DNA of 64,000 nucleotides from Caballeronia concitans (GTDB taxonomy: Bacteria; Pseudomonadota; Gammaproteobacteria; Burkholderiales; Burkholderiaceae), in assembly GCF_001544615.1 (NCBI RefSeq), contig NZ_FCNV02000004.1:62001-126000 (forward strand), in the 5' to 3' direction. Every line of letters begins with the position of its first letter. The first letter of the stretch is position 1. Positions 1-7,450 of this stretch are shown here, in pieces. Both the position numbers and the translations under genes were made by a program. Below the pieces are notes generated by a model that made no database searches, was not told the DNA's origin, and was given only the letters and a program-made list of their open reading frames with translations.

Positions 1-107
1 GAATGCGCGCGGAACCGCGTCTTGAGCTTCGCGAGCGTCTCGGGCAGGACGAATGCGCCCACGATCAAATCAGCGGCAGCGTAAGCAGGTTGTCCGTGAA
101 GCCACAT
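1..107 (-). CDS. possible start of an unidentified gene, cut by window edge
   Basis: Read on the minus strand from an ATG at 107, this frame stays open to the window edge and encodes about 35 residues beginning MWLHGQPAYAAADLIVG and continuing FVLPETLAKLKTRFRAH. The composition is protein-like, with alternating hydrophobic and charged residues, and an in-frame stop lies four codons upstream of the ATG. I do not recognise the family. It could equally be the tail of a decayed gene, because the neighbouring kilobase contains only gene remnants. Confidence 0.3.
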   Translation of the reverse strand, partial: MWLHGQPAYAAADLIVGAFVLPETLAKLKTRFRAH

Positions 108-379
108 CGCGAAAGTTCATCAGCGTCTCCATGGGTCCCATGCGTTTTTGAGGCCGGAGCGCTGCGGCAAGGGATGAATCTAAGCGTAGCGAGATCGCGA
201 TATAAGTTCTAATACTGTTTTATGATGTTTTGAATCATTCACGTTGATATCAGCGTTAGCCCCGATGACACTGGTCTTTCAGATCGATATCGATAAGCCG
301 GCGACGCCTCGACGCATTGCAGAGCATTTCGGGAAATGGCCGGCAAGCCAGGCGGCGGACGCCGACTGATCACGCGGTC

Positions 380-640
380 GAACGTCATCAGTCGATCGAT
401 GCCAATCCGAACGAGAGATGGGGCGCAGTGATCGCACTGACGCACGATCCGAAGCTCGACGACCCAGCGCTGATGGAAGCGCCGAAAACGCCTGCCTACT
501 GTGTGGGTGCGCTCGATTCGCGTCGCACCAATGCGGCACGGCGGAAGCCCTTGAAAAGTTCGTTTTCAACGATGAAGAACTCGCGCGCCTGCACGGACCG
601 GTTGGCATCTACATCGGCAGCCGGACGTTCTCGTCCGTTC
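380..640 (+). pseudogene. XdhC-family remnant, frameshifted
   Basis: Two reading frames together spell the C-terminal half of an XdhC/CoxI-family protein, which inserts or protects the molybdenum cofactor of xanthine dehydrogenase-type enzymes. Frame 2, about 419-556, encodes ALTHDPKLDDPALMEAPKTP followed by VGALDSRRTNAARR. From about 565 to 627, frame 1 continues with FNDEELARLHGPVGIYIGSR. These are the NAD-binding-like motifs that normally follow one another without a break, so a frameshift lies near 556-565. The N-terminal XdhC domain is absent, and after 627 the similarity stops and a different family begins. The gene is therefore truncated at both ends as well as frameshifted. Family knowledge identifies the motifs; the disruption is seen directly. 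Confidence 0.7.
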
Positions 641-693
641 GCTGTATCGAACTCGACCGTAGGACAGCAATGCATTGCCGGGCTTCCGAATGG

Positions 694-876
694 CCAATCA
701 AGACGCACGTTACCGATGGGCCCTACACCGAGTGGAAGGAAGTCGTGGGCGGCCTGTTTGTCATCGAAGCAGATAGCCTCGACGACGGGTTGCGCATCGC
801 GTCCATGCACCCGGCCGCCACGCTGGGCAAAGAAGGCGGATGGGCCGTCGAGCTCATCCCCATGGATTTCTACCTG
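694..876 (+). pseudogene. YCII/DGPF-domain protein fragment
   Basis: This stretch encodes IKTHVTDGPYTEWKEVVGG followed by LFVIEADSLDDGLRIASMHP and a GGWAVELIP tail, the hallmark second half of YCII-related (DGPF) proteins. These small proteins of about 110-140 residues often sit beside ECF sigma factors. The N-terminal half of the fold and a credible start codon are missing. The open frame runs in from the XdhC remnant without a stop, so the two fossils are fused in one frame. It is most likely a deletion junction rather than a working chimera. I saw no sigma-factor gene downstream. Confidence 0.65.
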
Positions 877-1205
877 GCTCGACAAGGGCCGCGACGCCTG
901 TCAAGAATGGGTTCGCGTCTCCACGAACTCCTTCAAGGCTTCGTGAGTCGTCGCGGCGGTGTCCGTTCGATCCCGGCCGGACCTTGCCGGGCGACTGGCC
1001 CCGTCGACGCATCCGCGCCGTTCGGCCGAGCGCGCCGGCCTCGGCCGTTCCGAGAGACATTGCGGCCATTCAGACGACGGCCGACGCGCGGAGCTAGCCA
1101 CCTGCGCGGCCCAACGAGTCATCGGGCTACCCTTCGATGCGTTGGAGAGTACCTTTGACCAGCGACGGAACTGCCCGTTTATACTGCGAAGGAGATTTCG
1201 GCGTA
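877..1205. other. no recognisable gene
   Basis: Overlapping open frames exist here on both strands, as expected for high-GC DNA, but none has a recognisable domain or a convincing ribosome binding site. The stretch lies between the YCII remnant and the 3' end of the minus-strand binding-protein gene and is probably decayed sequence. Confidence 0.5.
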
Positions 1206-2537
1206 TCACTTCTGATAACCCGCCTGCATCACAACGCGATTTGCGGCAGCGTTGCCCGCCTTCAACGCCGCGTCGACACTGATTTGCCCAGCGACGACGC
1301 CCGCAATTGCTTGTCCCACCACAGTCCCGAAAGACGGGAACTCGGGAATCCCTACGAATTGAATCCCGCTGTACGGCACCTTCTTGAGCGAAGAGTCGTT
1401 GGGGTCGGCCGATTCGATGGCTTTCAAGACGAATTCTCCAAATGGAACAGCCTGCTTGTACTCGGGACGGGCAAAGGTCGACCTTCTGCTCGGAGGAATG
1501 GATGCCCAACCCTCGTCCCTTCCAACCATCTCGATGTACTTTTTCGACGTTGCCCAAGTAAGGAATTTCTTCGCGGCACCTTGCGACTTCGAGGTCCTGG
1601 GGATCGCGAGCGACCACGACCAGAGCCAATGCGCCCCCTTCGGCGTCACCGCAACCGGCGCCGCGGCGAAGCCTATCTTGTCCGCCACTTTCGACTGCGC
1701 CTTGTTGTAGAGCGTGCCCGCGGCAGCCGTCGAATCGATCCACATTGCGCACTTCCCGGATGACATCAACGTCAGGTTCTCGTTGAAGCCGTTCGAACTC
1801 GCTCCGGGCGGCCCGTTGTTCTTCAAGAGATCTGCATAGAAGCCGATCGCCTTGTGCCACTCCGGCGTATCGATCTGGGCGTTCCAGTTCTCATCGAACC
1901 AGCGTCCACCGTAGGTGTTCACCACTGTCGACACGTACGCCATGTTTTCGCCCCAACCTGCCTTCCCGCGCAAACAGATGCCATATTGACCTTTTGACTT
2001 ATCGGTCAGCGTGTCGGCGAATTGCTTGATCTGGTCGTAAGTCGGCTGATCCGGCATCTCAAGCCCAGCTGCCTGAAATAAATCCTTTCGATAATAGGTC
2101 ATCGAGCTCTCAACATAGAACGGCAGTGCGTAGAGTTGGCCGTTGTATGAAAGGCCATCTCGCGCCGTTTTCACAACGTCGTCGGGGTCGTAATCGGCCG
2201 GCAGATCGGTCATCGGCACCAGCCAGCCGCGCTTTCCCCACAGCGGCGCCTCGTACGTACCGATTGCAACAACGTCGAACTGGCCGCTGTTCGTGGTGAT
2301 ATCAGTCGTTGCGCGCTGACGAAGCACGTTTTCCTCGAGAATCACCCAGTTCAGCTTGATATCGGGGTTCGCCCTCTCGAAGCTCGCGGAAAGCTTCTTG
2401 AGTTCCAGCATGGCCGGACCGTTCAGAGTAGCGATGGTGACGTTTCCCGCATTGGAAAGTTGTGCCGCGCAAACCGAAAGGCAAGCAAACGCAACCTTGG
2501 GAATCAGCGCGCGACGCATCGAGTTCTTCGTGTTCAT
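1206..2537 (-). CDS. ABC transporter substrate-binding protein, polyol (sorbitol/mannitol) type
   Basis: This 443-residue periplasmic protein belongs to extracellular solute-binding family 1 and resembles SmoE-type sorbitol/mannitol binding proteins. It starts with a basic n-region and hydrophobic core (ALIPKVAFACLSVCAAQLS) typical of a Sec signal peptide. It continues with VTIATLNGPAMLELKKLS, QFDVVAIGTYEAPLWGKRGW and SMTYYRKDLFQAAGL, which are characteristic lobe-1 motifs of this subfamily. The start chosen is the ATG at 2537; the frame extends upstream but without signal-peptide logic. Normally two permeases and an ATPase follow, but downstream lies only the XdhC/YCII wreckage, so the gene is an orphan here. 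It may borrow permeases encoded elsewhere. The family assignment is firm and the ligand is inferred. Confidence 0.88.
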   Translation of the reverse strand: MNTKNSMRRALIPKVAFACLSVCAAQLSNAGNVTIATLNGPAMLELKKLSASFERANPDIKLNWVILEENVLRQRATTDITTNSGQFDVVAIGTYEAPLWGKRGWLVPMTDLPADYDPDDVVKTARDGLSYNGQLYALPFYVESSMTYYRKDLFQAAGLEMPDQPTYDQIKQFADTLTDKSKGQYGICLRGKAGWGENMAYVSTVVNTYGGRWFDENWNAQIDTPEWHKAIGFYADLLKNNGPPGASSNGFNENLTLMSSGKCAMWIDSTAAAGTLYNKAQSKVADKIGFAAAPVAVTPKGAHWLWSWSLAIPRTSKSQGAAKKFLTWATSKKYIEMVGRDEGWASIPPSRRSTFARPEYKQAVPFGEFVLKAIESADPNDSSLKKVPYSGIQFVGIPEFPSFGTVVGQAIAGVVAGQISVDAALKAGNAAANRVVMQAGYQK

Positions 2538-2664
2538 GACATTCGCTCGATCATCTTCGCCTTTGTTTCTGGCCGCGATGCAAAGATCAGCCCGCTCGCA
2601 ACGCAAAGCTCGCAATAGCGTGGCTCAGCCCGCTCGCCGCGCACAGGGGATCGACTCCAAGTAT

Positions 2665-2698
2665 AGTTTTTCGACAGTGAAACGTAAGAAAAACTGTC
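2665..2698 (-). promoter_or_regulatory. nested inverted repeat upstream of the binding-protein gene
   Basis: AGTTTTTC at 2665-2672 is mirrored by GAAAAACT at 2688-2695, and GACAGT at 2673-2678 by ACTGTC at 2693-2698. The sequence is AT-rich compared with its surroundings and lies about 130 bases before the start at 2537. It could be a repressor operator or part of the promoter. No regulator gene adjoins it. Confidence 0.3.
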
Positions 2699-3436
2699 AA
2701 CGGTTATGTATAAAGCGCTCACAGACTCAGGAAGAACTGCAACAGTGCACGCCTTTCCTGGACGCCTTTTTTTCGAAGTGCCAACTAAATATTTAGATCG
2801 CGGTCGCCCCGACGGTCGCGTCGGCGCGACCTATCTCTGCGGGCTCTGGAGTTCGTAGCCGACGTTCGAATGTCCGTCAGCAAACTCGCGACAGTGGCCG
2901 AGCTTGGCCGATCCCGGAAGTAACTGACCAAGCAACCGACCGCGCCGTGACATCGGGTTGTCCGTGCGGGACCGACTCGCTTCCATCGATTCTCAGGTAG
3001 AGTCGATGCGCTTCAGCGGCGGCCTCTTCGTCGCGTCGCGCCGTAGTCGAACGATCGGACTTTGATACTAATAGTCACTGTCCCCTTGAGGACACAGGCT
3101 GGAATCTCGAGATGCGGCACCTTCTGGTCGTCGTTCAAGCTTCGCCAAGTCGACTCCCGTCGCGCCCATCGCAATCTGGTCCGCCAGTTCGAATGCCGCC
3201 CCTGACTGTGAACGTTCGCTTCCGACATTGAGCGCCCGTCGACAAAAAGCTCGCGCCACGTCGAATGAATCGTCTGGGCCATAGCCTGCAACGTGTCCCA
3301 GGCTTCCGAACTTGTGCAGGAAAACGACCCCGCATCCGCAATCAACGTCTCTGGGGTTGCGATGCGCGTGCCCTGCCGGTTCACAGCCATTGCCTGAACT
3401 CTAACCTGAACGCACACAAGCAAAGCATCTATTCGA

Positions 3437-3523
3437 AACCCGACATCTCTACTTGGCGGCAACCCCGAAATTTGAACTTAGCGGGGACATTGTGTTGTAG
3501 CGGCTATATCCTGATGTCGGGTT
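3437..3523. repeat. 11-bp inverted repeat enclosing 65 bp
   Basis: AACCCGACATC at 3437-3447 is the exact reverse complement of 3513-3523. The interior holds no gene. Short perfect termini in a gene-poor stretch are compatible with a tiny non-autonomous element or simply a large stem-loop. There is no obvious target duplication. Confidence 0.3.
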
Positions 3524-3620
3524 CTGGCTATTTACAGATGCCGGATCTTGACTCGCTGGCAAGCTGGCAGTTGAGTGATGCAGCGAGAGTCCACTAAAGA
3601 GACACGCCCCACCCGCGCCA

Positions 3621-4475
3621 TCACCCGCCGTACTCAAACACCCCGCGCCCCGACTTACGCCCGAGCCGTCCCGCCGCGACGAATTCCCGCAACAGAATGC
3701 ACGCGCGGTATTTCGGGTCGCCGAAGTCTTTCAGGAAAACATCCAGCACGGACAGGCACACGTCCAGCCCGACGAGATCGGCGAGCGCGAGCGGTCCTAT
3801 CGGATGGTTCGCGCCGAGCTTCATCCCCTCGTCGATTTCCGCGGCGCTCGCCACGCCTTCATGCAGCACGAAAAACGCCTCGTTGATCATCGGCACCAGA
3901 ATGCGATTGACGACGAAGCCCGGCGAATTGCGCACGCCAATCGGCGATTTGTCGAAGCGCTCGGTGAGCGCGCGCACGGCTGCCGCCGTTTCATCGCTGG
4001 TTTGCAGGCCGCGAATGATCTCGACGAGCGGCATCATCGGCACCGGATTGAAGAAGTGCATGCCGAGAAAGCGCGACGGTTCCGCGAGTTGCGCGGCGAG
4101 CGCGGTGATCGAGATGGACGACGTATTCGTCGCGATGATCGCCTCCGGCCGCGCGGCCGCCTCGATCTGCTTCAGAATGCGTCCCTTCAGCTCGACGTTC
4201 TCGGTCGCCGCTTCGATGACGATATCCACCGAAGCCAGCCGCGCATAGTCGGTCGATGTCTCGATGCGCGCAAGCGCCGCTTCCTGCGTCGCCGCGTCGA
4301 GCGTGCCCCTCGACACGAGCCGCTCCAGGCTCGACTTGACCGCCGCACGGCCCTTGCCGAGCGCGGCGTCCGTGACGTCGATCATCACCACGCGCAGCCC
4401 CGCGACGGCGGCGGTTTGCGCAATGCCGCTGCCCATCGTGCCCGCGCCGATCACCCCAATCGATTCGATGTTCAT
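3621..4475 (-). CDS. 3-hydroxybutyryl-CoA / 3-hydroxyacyl-CoA dehydrogenase
   Basis: This 284-residue cytosolic enzyme oxidises L-3-hydroxyacyl-CoA to 3-ketoacyl-CoA with NAD. The Rossmann motif GVIGAGTMGSGIAQ lies at residues 7-20. The catalytic histidine is H140 in MHFFNPVPMM, and the C-terminal helical domain includes VNRILVPMINEAF and GANHPIGPLALADLVGLD, all standard for the family. The length matches stand-alone HBD/PaaH-type enzymes. The ATG at 4475 is preceded by an AGGAG and begins exactly at the nucleotide-binding strand. It is the last gene of a tight operon, 17 bases after the thiolase stop. The substrate chain length cannot be read from sequence. Confidence 0.93.
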   Translation of the reverse strand: MNIESIGVIGAGTMGSGIAQTAAVAGLRVVMIDVTDAALGKGRAAVKSSLERLVSRGTLDAATQEAALARIETSTDYARLASVDIVIEAATENVELKGRILKQIEAAARPEAIIATNTSSISITALAAQLAEPSRFLGMHFFNPVPMMPLVEIIRGLQTSDETAAAVRALTERFDKSPIGVRNSPGFVVNRILVPMINEAFFVLHEGVASAAEIDEGMKLGANHPIGPLALADLVGLDVCLSVLDVFLKDFGDPKYRACILLREFVAAGRLGRKSGRGVFEYGG

Positions 4476-4492
4476 GTGTCTCCTTGCATTAG

Positions 4493-5689
4493 TCACTGAA
4501 GGTTTTCGAAGATCGCCGCGATTCCCTGACCGCCGCCGATGCACATCGTGACGAGCGCATAACGGCCGCCGATACGCTTCAGTTCATGGAGCGCCTTGAC
4601 CGCGATCAGCGCGCCGGTCGCACCGACCGGATGGCCGAGCGAAATGCCCGAACCGTTCGGGTTGACCTTGGCGGGGTCCAGTCCCAGTTCGTTCGTCACC
4701 GCGCAGGCCTGTGCGGCGAATGCTTCGTTGGCTTCGATCACATCGAGTTGCGCGACGTCGAGACCGGCGCGCGCCAGCGCCTTGCGCGTCGCCGGAACGG
4801 GACCGATGCCCATGTAGGCTGGATCGACGCCGGCATGCGCATAGGAGACGAGCCGCGCGAGCGGCTTCGCGCCACTTCGTTCGGCCGCGCCGCGCTCCAT
4901 CAACAGCACGGCCGCCGCCGCGTCGTTGATGCCCGATGCGTTGCCCGCCGTCACCGTGCCGCCCTCCTTGAGAAACACCGGCTTCAGGGTCGAGAAATCG
5001 CTGGAGCTGGCGTCCTGGCGCACATGCTCGTCGGTATCGAAGACGGTATCGCCCTTCTTGCCGGGCACGGTGACCGGCAGGATCTGGTCGACAAAGCGCC
5101 CTTCCGCGATCGCCCGCGCCGCGCGCCGATGCGATTCGAGCGCGAGCGCGTCCTGTGCCTCGCGCGTGATGCCGTACTTGCGCGCGACGTTCTCCGCCGT
5201 CACCCCCATATGGATGGTCTGGAACGGGTCGTGCAGCGCGCCGAGCATCATGTCGACGAGCCTTCCGTCGCCCATGCGCTGCCCAAACCGCGCGCCCGGC
5301 AACGCATACAGGGCGCGGCTCATGCACTCCGCGCCGCCGCCGATAGCGATGTCCGCATCGCCCAGCATGATCGTCTGCGCAGCCGACACGATTGCCTGAA
5401 GGCCCGAGCCGCACAGGCGGTTCACGGTCAGCGCCGGCACGTGCTGCGCAACGCCGCCGTTTATCGCCGCGACGCGCGCCAGATACATGTCCTTCGGCTC
5501 CGTGTGAACGACATGGCCGAACACCACGTGACCGACGTCATCGCCCGTTACGTTCGCGCGCTTGAGCGTTTCGCGCACGACCATCGCGCCCAGCTCGGTC
5601 GGAGAGAAATGCTTCAGGCTGCCGCCGAAGTCGCCGATCGCCGTCCGCACGCCGCTTGCCACCACCACTTCACGCGTTGCTTCGCCCAT
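4493..5689 (-). CDS. acetyl-CoA C-acyltransferase (thiolase)
   Basis: This 398-residue thiolase cleaves 3-ketoacyl-CoA with CoA to release acetyl-CoA. The nucleophile is C93 in VNRLCGSGLQ. The second active-site block GISLGHPVGATGA carries H353, and C383 lies in MCIGGGQG, so all three catalytic residues are present. The frame is open far upstream, but the ATG at 5689 has an AGGAG seven bases before it and starts at the conserved EVVVASGVRTAIG strand. The gene starts 14 bases after the ETF-QO stop and is followed after 17 bases by the dehydrogenase, so the three are co-transcribed. It could serve beta-oxidation or act as an acetoacetyl-CoA thiolase; context favours beta-oxidation. Confidence 0.93.
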   Translation of the reverse strand: MGEATREVVVASGVRTAIGDFGGSLKHFSPTELGAMVVRETLKRANVTGDDVGHVVFGHVVHTEPKDMYLARVAAINGGVAQHVPALTVNRLCGSGLQAIVSAAQTIMLGDADIAIGGGAECMSRALYALPGARFGQRMGDGRLVDMMLGALHDPFQTIHMGVTAENVARKYGITREAQDALALESHRRAARAIAEGRFVDQILPVTVPGKKGDTVFDTDEHVRQDASSSDFSTLKPVFLKEGGTVTAGNASGINDAAAAVLLMERGAAERSGAKPLARLVSYAHAGVDPAYMGIGPVPATRKALARAGLDVAQLDVIEANEAFAAQACAVTNELGLDPAKVNPNGSGISLGHPVGATGALIAVKALHELKRIGGRYALVTMCIGGGQGIAAIFENLQ

Positions 5690-5703
5690 CGAGTCGCTCC
5701 TGT

Positions 5704-7401
5704 TCACATGTTCGGATAGTTGGGTCCGCCGCCGCCTTCCGGCGTCACCCAGACGATGTTCTGCGTCGGGTCCTTGATATCGCATGTCTTGCAATGCACG
5801 CAGTTCTGCGCGTTGATCTGCAAGCGGTCTTCGTCCGCATCGTTCTTGACGAATTCGTACACGCCCGCCGGACAGAAGCGCGCTTCCGGACCCGCATAGG
5901 TGCGCAGATTGACGGCGACCGGCACGCTTGCATCCTTGAGCGTCAGATGCGCGGGCTGGTCCTCCGCGTGGTTGGTGTTCGAGATGAAGACGGACGAGAG
6001 CCGGTCGAAGCTCAGCTTGCCGTCGGGCTTCGGATACGCGATCGGCGTGCATTGCGCGGCGGGTCTGAGCGTCTCGTGATCCGCGTGCCGGTGATGCAGC
6101 GTCCACGGCACCTTTCCGCCCAGCAACTTCTGCTCGAGGCCCACCATCAGCGTGCCGAGGTAGAGGCCCTTACCCATCCATTGCTTGAAGTTGCGCGCCT
6201 TGTGCAGCTCTTCGTGCAGCCAGGAACGCCTGAACGATTCCGGATAGGCCGTGAGTTCGTCAGCCTGACGGCCGGCCTGCAATGCGTCGAACGCGGCATC
6301 GGCGGCGAGCATGCCGGTCTTGAGCGCCGCGTGCGAACCCTTGATGCGCGATGCGTTGAGAAAGCCGGCGTCGTCGCCCACGAGCGCGCCGCCCGGAAAC
6401 ACGAGTTTCGGCAGCGACATCAACCCGCCTGCCGCGATCGCGCGCGCGCCGTACGACACGCGCTTGCCGCCTTCGAGGAACGTGCGGATCGCCGGATGTG
6501 TCTTGTAGCGCTGGAATTCCTCGAACGGCGAGAGATACGGATTCGAGTAGCCCAGGCCCACGACGAAGCCGACCATCACCTGGTTGTCGTCGAGGTGATA
6601 TAGGAACGAGCCGCCGTACGTGTCGGTATCGAGAGGCCAGCCGGCCGTGTGAATCACGAGACCCGGCTGGTGCTTCGCGGGATCGATCTCCCAGAGTTCC
6701 TTGATGCCGAGGCCGTACACCTGCGGATCGACGCCATCGCGCAGGCCGAAGCGCTCGCACAGTTGCCGCGCGAGATGACCGCGCGCGCCTTCGCAGAAGA
6801 GCGTGTATTTCGCGTGCAGCTCCATGCCGGGCTGAAACGCATCCGTGGGCCGGCCGTCGCGGCCCACGCCCACGTTGCCCGTCGCGACGCCCTTGACCGA
6901 GCCGTCATCGCGATACAGCACTTCGGCTGCCGCAAAGCCCGCGAAGATTTCCACGCCCAGCGCTTCGGCCTGCTGACCCAGCCAGCGCGTCAGATTGGCG
7001 AGACTGATCACGTAGTTGCCGTGATTCCTGAAGTTGTCCGGGAGCGCCCAGTCCGGCACGGCCCGCGCGCCTCGTTCCGACAGGAACAGAAAGCGGTCCT
7101 CGGTCACGGGAACGTCGAGCGGCGCGCCCAGCGCTTTCCAGTCGGGCAGGAGTTCATCGAGCGCGCGCGGGTCCATGACGGCGCCCGACACGATATGCGC
7201 GCCGATCTCCGAGCCCTTCTCCAGCACGCACACGCCGAGTTCCACGCCCTGCTCCGCCGCGCGCTGTTTCAGGCGAATCGCGGCGGCCAATCCGGCGGGC
7301 CCGCCGCCGACGATCACCACGTCATACTCCATCGATTCGCGCGGGCCGTATTGCCCGATGCCGTTTTCAGGCGCGAGTGTGCCTGCCGTTTCCGACGTCA
7401 T
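5704..7401 (-). CDS. electron transfer flavoprotein-ubiquinone oxidoreductase
   Basis: This 565-residue inner-membrane-associated flavo-iron-sulfur protein passes electrons from reduced ETF to ubiquinone. The FAD-binding GGGPAGLAAAIRL motif follows YDVVIVG near residue 25. The membrane-surface and quinone domain holds the middle. The C-terminal ferredoxin-like part carries FCPAGVYEF and INAQNCVHCKTCDIKDP, giving the four cysteines of the [4Fe-4S] cluster. Length and order match the family. The ATG at 7401 follows a GGAGG and is preferred to an upstream TTG. It lies 49 bases after the acyl-CoA dehydrogenase and directly before the thiolase, which links dehydrogenase electrons to the respiratory chain in one operon. 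No etfAB genes are in the window. Confidence 0.95.
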   Translation of the reverse strand: MTSETAGTLAPENGIGQYGPRESMEYDVVIVGGGPAGLAAAIRLKQRAAEQGVELGVCVLEKGSEIGAHIVSGAVMDPRALDELLPDWKALGAPLDVPVTEDRFLFLSERGARAVPDWALPDNFRNHGNYVISLANLTRWLGQQAEALGVEIFAGFAAAEVLYRDDGSVKGVATGNVGVGRDGRPTDAFQPGMELHAKYTLFCEGARGHLARQLCERFGLRDGVDPQVYGLGIKELWEIDPAKHQPGLVIHTAGWPLDTDTYGGSFLYHLDDNQVMVGFVVGLGYSNPYLSPFEEFQRYKTHPAIRTFLEGGKRVSYGARAIAAGGLMSLPKLVFPGGALVGDDAGFLNASRIKGSHAALKTGMLAADAAFDALQAGRQADELTAYPESFRRSWLHEELHKARNFKQWMGKGLYLGTLMVGLEQKLLGGKVPWTLHHRHADHETLRPAAQCTPIAYPKPDGKLSFDRLSSVFISNTNHAEDQPAHLTLKDASVPVAVNLRTYAGPEARFCPAGVYEFVKNDADEDRLQINAQNCVHCKTCDIKDPTQNIVWVTPEGGGGPNYPNM

Positions 7402-7450
7402 GCTGCCTCCGTTGCTCGTCAATACGTGAACACATGAACGTGTGGACGCG

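Larger units (their letters stand above)
2538..3620. other. about 1.1 kb without a recognisable gene
   Basis: No frame here shows a domain that I recognise. The longest minus-strand frame, 3013-3462, has a run reading QAMAQTIHSTWRELFVDGRS that looks protein-like but matches no family I can name, and a second frame at 3068-3259 overlaps it. This may be a degraded gene. The first 250 bases probably hold the promoter of the binding-protein gene. Confidence 0.5.

Noticed and set aside
901-1860. 319-codon minus-strand frame over the YCII remnant and binding-protein gene
   Set aside because: It runs in a different frame from the clear binding protein and shows only low-complexity charged residues.
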